A program made the position numbers and the translations under genes. Source: Clostridia bacterium (GTDB taxonomy: Bacteria; Bacillota; Clostridia; RGIG6154). Taken from it: a DNA stretch of 64,000 nucleotides. Position 1 is the stretch's first letter. Each line of letters starts with the position of its first letter. Location of the stretch: assembly GCA_017410375.1 (NCBI GenBank), contig JAFQQW010000024.1, positions 57,793-121,792 on the forward strand. The letters are read 5' to 3'. Shown one piece after another: positions 52,537-61,569 of the stretch. A model generated the notes under the pieces. That model did no database searches. It saw only the letters and a program-made list of their open reading frames with translations, and was not told where the DNA came from.

Positions 52537-53406
52537 ATGAATTTAGAAGAATTTATTTCATCCATTGCGCCCGAGAACAATGTATTTGTCTGCGTAAAAG
52601 ATATCTCGGACATTACACAAAAAACGCCCTTTCAGATAGAACATGCCAGAAGAATTCTTTCAGGCAGTTTCTGCACAGCAGCAAAAAATGTTCCCGGCGG
52701 ACTGATTACCTGTATTGAAGAAGCAGATTACAAAACCACCCGGGCAACCAAAACCAAGAAAACTTTTGTCCGCAAATGCCCGTTCGGTGTAACTTCTGTT
52801 GTGCATCCGGTGATTGTAAATGACAAAGTTATATGTGTCCTTTATATAACTTCTCTAGTTACCGACAGCACGGTTTCGTCCTCTGACATCAAAATCACAT
52901 GTGCCAGACTAAAAGGAAATCCCAACCGTATTTTAAACCAGCTCCCCTCTCTGCAGCACACCAAATCCTTGGACGAATATTTTCGTCTTGCCGAGGCAAT
53001 TGATGCTTATATTCAGTTGATGATTAAAGAAACCGGTGCTTTTGCGCCACATCATCAGTATCACACCGCTGTGCAGGAGGCCATTTCCGAAATGAAGCTG
53101 AGTTATCATAAAGATATTTCCCTGCAGTCCTGTGCAAAATCCCTTGGCATGAATCCCAAATATTTAGGAAGACTTTTCCAGCAACAGACCGGCATAAACT
53201 TTCACAATTATTTAAACTCTGTCCGCATCACCCATGCAAAGGATTTACTGTTTGCAACCTCTGCTCCCATTATTGAAATCGCGCTTTCCTGCGGATATAA
53301 TACCGTAACCTATTTCAACCGCATTTTCAAACAAAGTGTTGGCATGTCACCGTCTGCATTCCGAAAAAAACATAATCCGCCTAAAAAGAAAAAATCTGCT
53401 CAGTGA
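52537..53406 (+). CDS. AraC-family regulator with a PocR-like sensor domain
   Basis: 289 residues from ATG 52537. The N-terminal part resembles a degenerate PocR domain (CTAAKNVPGGLITCIEEADYK, then CPFGVTSVVHPVIVNDKVICVLYITSLV). The C-terminal double HTH reads ISLQSCAKSLGMNPKYLGRLFQQQTG and IIEIALSCGYNTVTYFNRIFKQSVGMSPSAFRKK. A lysine-rich tail follows. Divergent from the FAD oxidoreductase gene, so it probably controls it in response to a small ligand. It is a distant relative of the PocR-type regulator at 4.9 kb. Confidence 0.87.
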   Translation: MNLEEFISSIAPENNVFVCVKDISDITQKTPFQIEHARRILSGSFCTAAKNVPGGLITCIEEADYKTTRATKTKKTFVRKCPFGVTSVVHPVIVNDKVICVLYITSLVTDSTVSSSDIKITCARLKGNPNRILNQLPSLQHTKSLDEYFRLAEAIDAYIQLMIKETGAFAPHHQYHTAVQEAISEMKLSYHKDISLQSCAKSLGMNPKYLGRLFQQQTGINFHNYLNSVRITHAKDLLFATSAPIIEIALSCGYNTVTYFNRIFKQSVGMSPSAFRKKHNPPKKKKSAQ

Positions 53407-53416
53407 GCAGATTTTT
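53391..53416 (+). terminator. Terminator overlapping the regulator stop
   Basis: AAAATCTGCTCA/TGAGCAGATTTT with a one-base centre and T-run. The convergent dacF stop lies only a few nt downstream. Confidence 0.75.
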
Positions 53417-53418
53417 TG

Positions 53419-54684
53419 TTAGAATTCAGTTTGGATGTAAACCGCTCTGTCTGCCGTATTCCATTGGAAATTGTAGAAATACTGTAACGTGTCTACAGAG
53501 AAATAGGTATACGAATCTGTACGGTATGCCTCGGTAATTGCAAAGCTGTTTTCGCCGTCCTGAATAATAACGGTGCACTGCTTGCTGTCGTCAACACCCA
53601 TTACACGCAAACCGTTCATGCCGTGATAATACTGCATGGGAATGGGATTTTTTTCCTTGCTTTCATTACGGGTTGCATAAAAGGTCATGTTTTCTTCGTC
53701 AAAATATGTGTCGTAGCCGTAATCCTTTAAATCCTCTGCGATAATAAGCGACTGGTTTTTGCCCTTGTAATAGAACATCGGAATTTCATCCCCGTTCACA
53801 AAGGTACGCATATCTGTAAAATAGATGCTGTCGAGTACATATTTTGCCTGATCGAATCCGTAATCCAGCATATTTCTTACATCCACAAACCGTTGATTGC
53901 CCGAACTTGCCTTCATGGCAACAGCAATCAGGCGTCTGCCGTTTCTTAATGCCGTTCCGCAGAAGCAGTACCCTGCCGCGTTGGTTGTTCCGGTTTTCAA
54001 GCCGTCTGCACCTTCATAGTAATAGGTGCCTAACAGCTTGTTTGTGTTATAGCAGGTTTCACCGCGGAACTGTACAGTTTTAAGGGATGTTCTATCCAAA
54101 ACCTCGGGATAATACAAAATCAGATATCTGGAAAGCTTTACCATATCCACAGGTGTGATTGTGTTGTAATTGGATAATCCACTGCAATCATAAAACACCG
54201 CGTTCAAACCAAGCTCTTTGGCTTTCTGATTCATTTTATTTACAAATTCCTGCTCGCTACCGCACAAAAGCTCTGCCAGTGCCACCGCTGCAGCGTTTGC
54301 AGAGCACACAATTGTAACATCCAACATTTCTGCCACGGTATAGTTTGCATCATAATAGAGTCTTACACCTGAATACTCGGGATTTCTGGACATGTCGTAC
54401 GCATTTTTGCTGACAGGTACAATCGTGTCTAATGTAATTTCCCCATTTTTTAATGCTTCATATATCAGATACAAAGTCATGACCTTTGTCATACTTGCGG
54501 GCACACGCGGTGTGTATCCATAATATTCGTATACCACTTCACCCGTCTCATAATCCATTACACAGGCACCTGCCGCAGATACATATTTATCCCCTGCATA
54601 AGCTGCCTGTACCGTTGAACAGATATTGCAAAGCATAAGTACTGTTACTAAAACCAATGCCAAAGCACGCGGTGTTTTTTTCAT
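53419..54684 (-). CDS. D-alanyl-D-alanine carboxypeptidase (DacF-type penicillin-binding protein)
   Basis: 421 residues with a signal peptide (~1-27, ending VQAAYA). The catalytic motifs are SxxK in PASMTKVM, SAN in VCSANAAAV and KTG in GLKTGTTNAAGYC. These trim the terminal D-Ala of peptidoglycan stem peptides outside the membrane. The C-terminal ~130 residues (NQSLIIAEDLKDYGYD onward) are a beta-rich extension with copper-amine-oxidase-N-like flavour rather than the usual amphipathic anchor. Own consensus promoter. Sporulation-specific use (dacF) versus vegetative use (dacA) not resolved. Confidence 0.93.
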   Translation of the reverse strand: MKKTPRALALVLVTVLMLCNICSTVQAAYAGDKYVSAAGACVMDYETGEVVYEYYGYTPRVPASMTKVMTLYLIYEALKNGEITLDTIVPVSKNAYDMSRNPEYSGVRLYYDANYTVAEMLDVTIVCSANAAAVALAELLCGSEQEFVNKMNQKAKELGLNAVFYDCSGLSNYNTITPVDMVKLSRYLILYYPEVLDRTSLKTVQFRGETCYNTNKLLGTYYYEGADGLKTGTTNAAGYCFCGTALRNGRRLIAVAMKASSGNQRFVDVRNMLDYGFDQAKYVLDSIYFTDMRTFVNGDEIPMFYYKGKNQSLIIAEDLKDYGYDTYFDEENMTFYATRNESKEKNPIPMQYYHGMNGLRVMGVDDSKQCTVIIQDGENSFAITEAYRTDSYTYFSVDTLQYFYNFQWNTADRAVYIQTEF

Positions 54685-54720
54685 TTTGTCCTCTCCTTTA
54701 TAACAGCAATATGTATAAAA

Positions 54721-54749
54721 AGTTTAACATATTCCTTTCCGTTTGTCAA
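54721..54749 (-). promoter_or_regulatory. Promoter of the DD-carboxypeptidase gene
   Basis: Minus-strand TTGACA (54749-54744), 17 nt, TAAACT (54726-54721). It lies in the short gap after the YgjV-like gene, separating dacF transcription from the upstream genes. Confidence 0.75.
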
Positions 54750-54750
54750 A

Positions 54751-55260
54751 TCAAGATGTTTTCCGGTCATAACGGTACATGGATATACCGATAGAGACCA
54801 TGGACAGAACATCTCCGACACATGAAGGGTATGCACCGCTTAAAAAATTGTAGGCAAGCCAGAATGGTGAACCCAAAAAGGATACGATACGAATTTTCTT
54901 TTCATCGGTCAGCCAGAATGCACCGGTATGCAATAAAACACCTGCAATAGGTAAAAGACTGTATATATTTTCATACACCATAAGCCCTGCAAGTACAATA
55001 AATGCATTTACAAGCAAAATAAAAATCCGGATATGTTTTTTGATAACGGGAACATTTTTCTTTTGTGCCAAAAGCGAGGAAACCGTCCCTGCCACATCCA
55101 GTACAGCGCCCTCAAAAGCTCCCAGCAAAACATACTGTACAATATAAAGAATTCGTGAGGTTACATTGAATAATATGATGTTGCTTCTTTTCTTTTGAAG
55201 ATACCCCAAAAGATAAAAGCACACCGCCACAACGCCTACGACAAATGCCATTTGTTTCAT
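54751..55260 (-). CDS. YgjV-family membrane protein
   Basis: 169 residues with five to six membrane segments. The family pattern is FYLLGYLQKKRSNIILFNVTSRILYIVQYVLLGAFEGA near the start and a second SWxxY-like repeat later (SPFWLAYNFLSGAYPSCVGDVLSMVSIGISMYR). Such YgjV/Imp proteins are found widely; their function is not known. The ATG touches the stop of the alpha-galactosidase gene, so the two are co-translated. Confidence 0.78.
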   Translation of the reverse strand: MKQMAFVVGVVAVCFYLLGYLQKKRSNIILFNVTSRILYIVQYVLLGAFEGAVLDVAGTVSSLLAQKKNVPVIKKHIRIFILLVNAFIVLAGLMVYENIYSLLPIAGVLLHTGAFWLTDEKKIRIVSFLGSPFWLAYNFLSGAYPSCVGDVLSMVSIGISMYRYDRKTS

Positions 55261-57126
55261 TTATTTTCCTGCCTTCTCAAATGTTTCAAAATATGCTGTA
55301 AAATTCCTGTCTTTTGTATCGTAATTCAGACCGCTTTGCATAAGCTCCGCACCTGTCCTCATTGACCCGTCTGACAGTCTGTATGTACAAGTTTTATCCA
55401 AAACAGGATAAACACAAAGATTTTTCTGTATCACCTTGTGGGTATAGACAACAATTTCGGCTTCGGACAAATCTTTGTTAAAATATTCAAGCACTAAAAC
55501 CGTCTCGGTATCTGCTAAAATGCGACACGCACAATTTTGCCAAAAATCGCGATTTTTCTTGAAATTTTCAATAAAATTTCTTAAATCCAAGAAGGCTTTT
55601 TCACTAAGTGCTGATAAATCACAGCTTAAACCGACTGGTCCTCCCTTTAAAAACGCTTCCATATAGCTTTGACGAACACCGAATACCAAATCCCAGGTAG
55701 CATCACTGCAGGAAAGCAGTTTGTCCGCTCCATCGTCCGAGCCGTAAACGGGTTTAAATTTTTCAAGCGAGCGATAGGTTGCCCATGCTTCAATCCACTG
55801 CGGCGGCAAACGCTTGATGCTGTCTTTGAACATTCGTGTGCCAAAATACGGACTCTGGTTATCACTCTGCCAATAACTTTCATACAGCTTACCGTCACGG
55901 ATTGCCATACGCATGCCCCCCGACGCACAGTTTGAAATATACAAATCAGGATACCGTTCTTTTATGCGTTCAATAAAACGTTTGTGTCCCTGATAATAAC
56001 GGATAAACGCAGTCCGGTCTTTATCATAGGCACACGCCACATTAAAGTCAAATTTTACAAATTCCGCACCAAAGCGGTCAATCAGCTCGCAAGCCTTGTT
56101 AAAAATGTGTTCAGCTGCTTCTTCGTTGGCAAAATCCAAAAGCATACCGCCAAAGCCTTTAAAGTACCAATCGGGATGCTTTGCGACAATTTCCGCCAGG
56201 TCGGATGCGCTCTCAGGCTCTAACCAAAAACCGAATTTCATACCAAGGCTTCTGACATAGTCTGCCATTTCCGTCATTCTGCCTTTAAAGCCAAACGAAA
56301 GATTTTCCTGCCAGTCGCCCCGGTCTAAGTGCCATTTGGTGCCTTTACCAAACCAGCCGGCATCAATCACAAAATACTCTACACCAAGCTCTTTTGCCCT
56401 GTCCGCCTGCGCTTTGATATCATCAAAGGTAAAGCGGTCAAATTTGTACATCCAGGAATTGTAAATCACCGGTACGGTTTTGCGGGGATACGCCTCATTC
56501 AGATAACCGTGCAGTTTCCAGCAATCCAGATCGACTTTGTTAAATACTGTATAAAATATCACTTCAGGAAGCTCGATTTCTTCATTCGGGGCAAGCTTTA
56601 AACAAAAATCTTCGGCTAAAACGCCCATATTCGCTGTCACAACTGCACCGTCGCAACCGCCTGCATATTTCCGGTTGATTTGCATTTCCCAGGCAGAATA
56701 TGTGTTTAAATGAAATGCGGTACCCCTTTGGGTTTGATTGCTCCAAAGCACCATAAAGGGTGTAGCACTGTCAGTATTCCGAATATTATCGCATAGAGCC
56801 GAAACAGAGGTTACCAAAGGTTGCCATGCGCCTAAACTCTCATTCTGCCAGCCGTTGTACTGGCTGTACACCTCATATTCCCCGCCGTCAAAGCAAAATT
56901 TTAAGGAAAGTGCGGTAATATCAACAGCCTCGTTTGCAATGTTTTTTACAGTTCCTGTGCGCACAAATACACCATTTTCATATTCTTTGACTTCTGTTTT
57001 CACCAAAACACTGTCGTTTTGAGCGGTAAAAAGGTCTCCGTCTCTTTGAACGGGTGCATCAAACAGCCCGAACGAGCCTTTTATATTCCAGAATTCTTCT
57101 GCACTTTCAAAGCACATCCGTTTCAT
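55261..57126 (-). CDS. Alpha-galactosidase, GH36 family
   Basis: 621 residues, cytoplasmic. A beta-sandwich N-domain (~1-210) precedes the TIM barrel with YFVIDAGWFG, GFWLEPE, the nucleophile in EFVKFDFN (Asp360) and the acid/base in YWQSDNQSP (Asp422), plus ISNCASGGMR. These residues identify GH-D clan alpha-galactosidases. It is somewhat shorter than the 720-residue tetrameric forms. It would release galactose from raffinose-type or galactomannan oligosaccharides. AAGGAGA precedes the ATG. A YgjV-type membrane gene follows directly. Confidence 0.93.
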   Translation of the reverse strand: MKRMCFESAEEFWNIKGSFGLFDAPVQRDGDLFTAQNDSVLVKTEVKEYENGVFVRTGTVKNIANEAVDITALSLKFCFDGGEYEVYSQYNGWQNESLGAWQPLVTSVSALCDNIRNTDSATPFMVLWSNQTQRGTAFHLNTYSAWEMQINRKYAGGCDGAVVTANMGVLAEDFCLKLAPNEEIELPEVIFYTVFNKVDLDCWKLHGYLNEAYPRKTVPVIYNSWMYKFDRFTFDDIKAQADRAKELGVEYFVIDAGWFGKGTKWHLDRGDWQENLSFGFKGRMTEMADYVRSLGMKFGFWLEPESASDLAEIVAKHPDWYFKGFGGMLLDFANEEAAEHIFNKACELIDRFGAEFVKFDFNVACAYDKDRTAFIRYYQGHKRFIERIKERYPDLYISNCASGGMRMAIRDGKLYESYWQSDNQSPYFGTRMFKDSIKRLPPQWIEAWATYRSLEKFKPVYGSDDGADKLLSCSDATWDLVFGVRQSYMEAFLKGGPVGLSCDLSALSEKAFLDLRNFIENFKKNRDFWQNCACRILADTETVLVLEYFNKDLSEAEIVVYTHKVIQKNLCVYPVLDKTCTYRLSDGSMRTGAELMQSGLNYDTKDRNFTAYFETFEKAGK

Positions 57127-57225
57127 TTTTCCATTCTCCTTATCCCGTTTCTTTGCATTCTATTTTATATGAACCCGTTACAAAAGTCAATCCCGAAAAG
57201 ATTAAATGTCGGATTCAACACAAAA

Positions 57226-57257
57226 AATACCGCAAACAGAATCGTGTTTGCGGTTTT
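57226..57257 (-). terminator. Terminator of the 1153-residue protein gene
   Basis: ACCGCAAACA/TGTTTGCGGT with a 6-nt loop and T-runs on both strands, directly beyond the stop codon at 57268. Confidence 0.85.
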
Positions 57258-57267
57258 TTGATAATCG

Positions 57268-60200
57268 TCATCCTTTGGTACAAAGCTCTATAAATACCGA
57301 CTCATGCTCCTTGATGTTGAATCTGAGTTCCTTAACCACACCGTCTTTTTTGCCGACAAACATTTCTCGGTCGGATTTCACATTTGTCACGTTCTGCATG
57401 TTAAGTCTGATTACCGCTTCTTTAGTTGAACGGTCTATGTTGTCATAAGGTGTGTAATCCATTGCCAAAAGCATTTGTCTATGGTCCTGCGTTTCAAAAA
57501 GGGTTACACCCACGTTTTCACCAAGCGCAAGCGGGTTTGAAAGCCCGCGCAACAGTTCTTTTAATGCTTTCCGCAGCAACGCACCCACGATGAAAGGCGC
57601 TTTTGCACTACCCATATACTGCAAATCCGCACAACCGAGATTAGTAACCGAGGTGTTAATCAGAACTGTTCTGTCCGTTCTTGTAATCAGCGCTTCTCCA
57701 CTTCCCGAAGCCATGACACACTCTGCCGTAACCGGCTTGTACAAAAGCTTTGCATCATGTGCCATAATCGTTTCGGTTTCGCCCTGATAACAAACACAAT
57801 TGATATATTCTTCTCTTTCAGCCGAAACAATGCCAAACAAATCCTCCAGACCTGTGATGTCTGAAACTGCAAACAAGGTTACGCCTGCGTTATACAGTCT
57901 CCGGATTTCTCGGATAACCGATGCATCCGCATATTTGAGATTCGGCAAAACCAAAACATCACATTCCTCTGCCGAAAGGGTTGCAAGGGCATCATAGCTA
58001 AGTGCAAAACCGTTAGGAAGCCCACCCTCACGGGATACCTCATGCAAAAGGCCGTGTCCGCTTTCGCTCGGGTTTATCATGTACACATTTTTCTGATCTT
58101 CTCTTACAGTTACAACTTCTAAATAATCTTCTTTGTTGGTATATTCTGCAAGATATGCCATAGAACGCATGGGCTTTCTCGGTTTATTCTGCACAACATA
58201 CTTCCATTCCAGAACCAAGCCCGGTATAAGTTGCGGTCCGCGATGAAAACCGTAGGTGTTCCAGTAATGATACCCATCCGAAAGTCTGTGTGCAGTATTA
58301 AATACAAATTCAAAGGCGTGGGTTGCATTCTGATAATCCTCCACATGATACGCTCCCATAGGCGGATTTCCGAATTTTACTGCGCCGTCAATGCATCCAC
58401 CCTTACTACCGTTGTACTGCTCGGGATAAATGGTAAAGTCGGGCGAGTGAAGTAACAGAGTCATAACCGCAAACGCACCTCTGTAGGTCTGATATGCACA
58501 GGAATAGGGATAATCTTCAAACACTGCAAACCCGGTGAAAACATCTTTAGTAAGAGCTTTACTATCCCCTATGCTGTAAAATTCCAGCGAATGGTTTGTC
58601 AATGTCGGCGTTACATACACATTAATGGGTCCGTAAAGGGAGCGTTTTACATTGGGATTTATTTTAGCAATCTCTTCGTTTTGTTTCCTTAAAAGCTCTA
58701 TCCCCTTTTGGTTTTCAAATTCCACCCACTCCGTCGCACAGATATTCAGCATATCCGTAAAAAGTTCAAATGTAAATTCCATGCCCTGCTTGTATTTGAC
58801 TTTTTCCGCAATTTCAGGATTCAGAGATAAAAATTCGTCTAATATAGCCAGTCTTTCAGGTCCGCGCATCATAAAATTATCATACAAATGATGATCCTGA
58901 CAAACAGGATACAGACCGCTCTGACTTAATTCGATAATCTTTTCATTGCACGACCAGTACAAATAATCACAGTTTTCAATAGCTTCCCGATACGTCTTAG
59001 TATCCTGCCAGTTTGTGCAGGTTCTGGAAGCAAGCCATAAAAACCATTCCCGCTTGAATTTTTTATTGATTTTCCACTGTTTTCTTATGTTGGCTTCCAC
59101 CGGCGTATCGGTTGTGCAGTTGTAGTAATGCACAATGTCACAGGATTTCATGGGTGTCCAAAGGTCAAAGGCATTGCGCATCAGCCATTTTTGTTCGTTA
59201 GGCATAGCGAAAATGAACGGCAAACCGCTGGCTAAAGCAGGATTTACATCGGAATTTTGGTCAAACACTTCAAATGCCTTAACATACCTCTTATACTCTT
59301 TTTCGCCATACAAAACGGTAAATTCTGCTTTGTACACGCCAATTTTCATTTTGGGAACACAGATTTTTGCAGTTAGCTGATTGTATCCATATTTCCAGGG
59401 TTCAACCTTCGTTTCGGCAGGGTATGTACCTAAGGTTTCTGTTTCATAAACATTTATGACAGAAGATTTAATCATAAGATAATCAGGATTTACCATAGTC
59501 TGCATTACAAAGGTAAATTCGATGTCCTCGCTTACGTCAAAATAGTGATTGTATTTGATATGTTCAATAACGTCTTCCCGTTTATATAAATCCTCAGGCA
59601 CAAAAGAAAGGGCAAGCTTATCTTCCTGCGAATAGAGGGCATAGCAATCTCTGCCGTCTGCCGCATCCCCTTCATAAATCAACTTACCATCCGGTGTAAA
59701 GCGGAATTCACAACCACCTGCCTGGGTCAGATATCCGGTGCATTCTAATCTTTCATAGCCAAAAACAATCTCTAATTCATCGCAAATTAAGTGTGCAGGG
59801 ATTTTATATGTATTTACAATCGGTATTTCGGTGTCTCCGAAAAAGTCTTTCTGACAGTCCCAGAAAATGTTGGGATCAATAAATGCCTTTTCACCGCGGG
59901 CAATGCAAAAATTGTAACTTAAAGCATCCGGCGTTCCAAGTCCGATATAGGGATTTGTCATCCAGTCTTTTTCTGCTACATACTGCCCGGGTCTGTCTTC
60001 GCGGTTAACTTCTCTTGTTTTGGTACCACCGTCTAAGCTTGCAGTTAAGAAGTAATCTGCCTCAATTTTATCTATTTTCCAGGTAAGTGTATAAGGAATA
60101 TCTCCGCCATTTACCATGGGAATGTCCACAGTTGTTTCTTTTATAACGTTTTCTGTTTCAAATGTATCGGAAGAAGTAAAGCTTACGTTTTCTATCATCA

Positions 60201-60729
60201 GTTCACCAATGAAATCCGCACGTTCAATGGCAAGCTTGCCCTTCCCCGGTGTTGTTGCAAACGAAAATGAAACGCCTGCAATACTGCCCGACACGGTATT
60301 TTCTTCTATGCTTAGTTGATAGGTATAATACGTCTCATCTTCAAGGGGGGTATCAATATGCATTTCCCTGCTTTCCAGCAACGTCAGATGGCTGTTGTGC
60401 ATACTTGCAAGAGACACGGTTACCGTATTTTTCAGGTCATAATGAAAATAAATGGCTTTTCCTTTTCTGCAGGTAACATCATAACCGAAAAGCACACTGA
60501 ATTTGGGTGCAATTTCAGACATATAGCTGATTTTAAAGTGCATTTCAAATGTACCGCTTTTAAAATTTGGTGTATTGAGTACCATGCGGTTGCCAACGGA
60601 TGCCATGTGAAATACATCCTCTGCAACCCAGGCATGCAGATGGTCTGTGGGTGTGTGTCGTTCTACTGTAAAAGAGTATGGTTGCTTGTTTGCATCCGAT
60701 GCCCTGAAATCATCATATAGTTTGTACAT
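57268..60729 (-). CDS. Large uncharacterised protein, probable glycoside hydrolase-like
   Basis: 1153 residues with no signal peptide or membrane segment. Visible structure: an N-terminal concanavalin-like sandwich (~20-190, FKSGTFEMHFKISYMSEIAPKFSVLFGYD), a central beta-rich part to ~500, then a barrel-like core (~520-880) rich in W/Y/H/E (WFLWLASRTCTNWQD, YLYWSCNEK, YPVCQDHHLYDNF). A beta-galactosidase-trimerisation-like domain (CDVLVLPNLKYADASVIREIRRLYNAGVTLFAVSD) and a C-terminal sandwich close it. I cannot assign a GH family or catalytic pair. It sits upstream of GH36 with its own promoter and terminator. Hydrolase function is inferred. Confidence 0.7.
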   Translation of the reverse strand: MYKLYDDFRASDANKQPYSFTVERHTPTDHLHAWVAEDVFHMASVGNRMVLNTPNFKSGTFEMHFKISYMSEIAPKFSVLFGYDVTCRKGKAIYFHYDLKNTVTVSLASMHNSHLTLLESREMHIDTPLEDETYYTYQLSIEENTVSGSIAGVSFSFATTPGKGKLAIERADFIGELMIENVSFTSSDTFETENVIKETTVDIPMVNGGDIPYTLTWKIDKIEADYFLTASLDGGTKTREVNREDRPGQYVAEKDWMTNPYIGLGTPDALSYNFCIARGEKAFIDPNIFWDCQKDFFGDTEIPIVNTYKIPAHLICDELEIVFGYERLECTGYLTQAGGCEFRFTPDGKLIYEGDAADGRDCYALYSQEDKLALSFVPEDLYKREDVIEHIKYNHYFDVSEDIEFTFVMQTMVNPDYLMIKSSVINVYETETLGTYPAETKVEPWKYGYNQLTAKICVPKMKIGVYKAEFTVLYGEKEYKRYVKAFEVFDQNSDVNPALASGLPFIFAMPNEQKWLMRNAFDLWTPMKSCDIVHYYNCTTDTPVEANIRKQWKINKKFKREWFLWLASRTCTNWQDTKTYREAIENCDYLYWSCNEKIIELSQSGLYPVCQDHHLYDNFMMRGPERLAILDEFLSLNPEIAEKVKYKQGMEFTFELFTDMLNICATEWVEFENQKGIELLRKQNEEIAKINPNVKRSLYGPINVYVTPTLTNHSLEFYSIGDSKALTKDVFTGFAVFEDYPYSCAYQTYRGAFAVMTLLLHSPDFTIYPEQYNGSKGGCIDGAVKFGNPPMGAYHVEDYQNATHAFEFVFNTAHRLSDGYHYWNTYGFHRGPQLIPGLVLEWKYVVQNKPRKPMRSMAYLAEYTNKEDYLEVVTVREDQKNVYMINPSESGHGLLHEVSREGGLPNGFALSYDALATLSAEECDVLVLPNLKYADASVIREIRRLYNAGVTLFAVSDITGLEDLFGIVSAEREEYINCVCYQGETETIMAHDAKLLYKPVTAECVMASGSGEALITRTDRTVLINTSVTNLGCADLQYMGSAKAPFIVGALLRKALKELLRGLSNPLALGENVGVTLFETQDHRQMLLAMDYTPYDNIDRSTKEAVIRLNMQNVTNVKSDREMFVGKKDGVVKELRFNIKEHESVFIELCTKG

Positions 60730-60762
60730 GTGTCTGATCCCCTCTTGTGTTTCTTTTTCTTA

Positions 60763-60790
60763 ATTATACCAAACCTGAAAGAAATGTCAA
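60763..60790 (-). promoter_or_regulatory. Promoter of the 1153-residue protein gene
   Basis: Minus-strand TTGACA (60790-60785), 16 nt, TATAAT (60768-60763), about 34 nt before the start codon. Confidence 0.7.
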
Positions 60791-60826
60791 TTGTTTCGGT
60801 TACGAAAATTTTTCGAAATTTACACC

Positions 60827-60857
60827 AAAAAAACGGATGCCGAGGCATCCGTTTTTT
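60827..60857 (-). terminator. Terminator of the SLH-GH16 gene
   Basis: ACGGATGCC/GGCATCCGT stem extended by A/T pairs, with T-runs, directly after the stop of the separated 3' part at 60859. Confidence 0.85.
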
Positions 60858-60858
60858 G

Positions 60859-61569
60859 TTATTTTACAGGTACAAGCTTCAAGCCCGAAACACGGGTATA
60901 AAGACCGTTACAGGTGGTTCGGATAATGTCACCGGGTTCTAATGTAACCTCGGGTGCAATTTCAATCCAGCCTGCAATGGATTCCATGTTGGTGGGTGCA
61001 ATTAACGCTACCGAACCGATAACAGATTCTGTCCCATCTTTTTTAATCAAGGAAAGATTTTCCTGCGGTTTATTACTGCCACCGGGCAATCTCCAGAAGA
61101 ATACTCTGTATTTGCCTGCTTTAATGTCATCAAGCTTAAATTCAGAGGTTGCGCCCTTTTCATCGGTTACCCAATGCCGTCCGCCCGGATGAGCCGGTGC
61201 AGCAGAAGTAGGACTCCAGTTACCTGTAAGCTTGGGAAGCATTACAATTTCATCTGCATAGGTGGTTTCGTCAATCACCTGATTCTTGTAGAACGCAGGT
61301 GCGATACCGCTTCCGTCATCTGCAGGGGTTACCTCCTGATTGTAAAGCACAAGCTCGGGATTTTCCGCATCCGCTTTCTTCTGGTATACGCGGACATAGT
61401 CTACAATCTGTGCAGTACCGTTTGCCTTATCGGTAATAGAACCACCCCAGCTGGATACAGCAGAAGACAGCAACGGCGCAAGAGCGACATGTGCATTTTC
61501 GTTGGGGCATCTGAAGATTTCCATACCGTCATGGTAGTAAATAAGCTCCTCGGGATTCCATTCTAAAGC
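60859..61569 (-). pseudogene. 3' part of the SLH-GH16 gene, cut off by an in-frame TAA
   Basis: This continues the frame of the gene at 61570-63726 without shift. Right after the stop it reads ALEWNPEELIYYHDGMEIF, the normal continuation of a GH16 domain, then SSWGGSITDKAN and IVDYVRVYQKK (the end of the jelly roll), and a final golvesin-like module (~110 residues, DDIKAGKYRVFFWRLPGG). The first in-frame ATG (61524) lacks a ribosome site. Translation would need readthrough of the TAA. The long intact frame suggests the interruption is recent or is a sequencing/assembly error. Confidence 0.8.
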
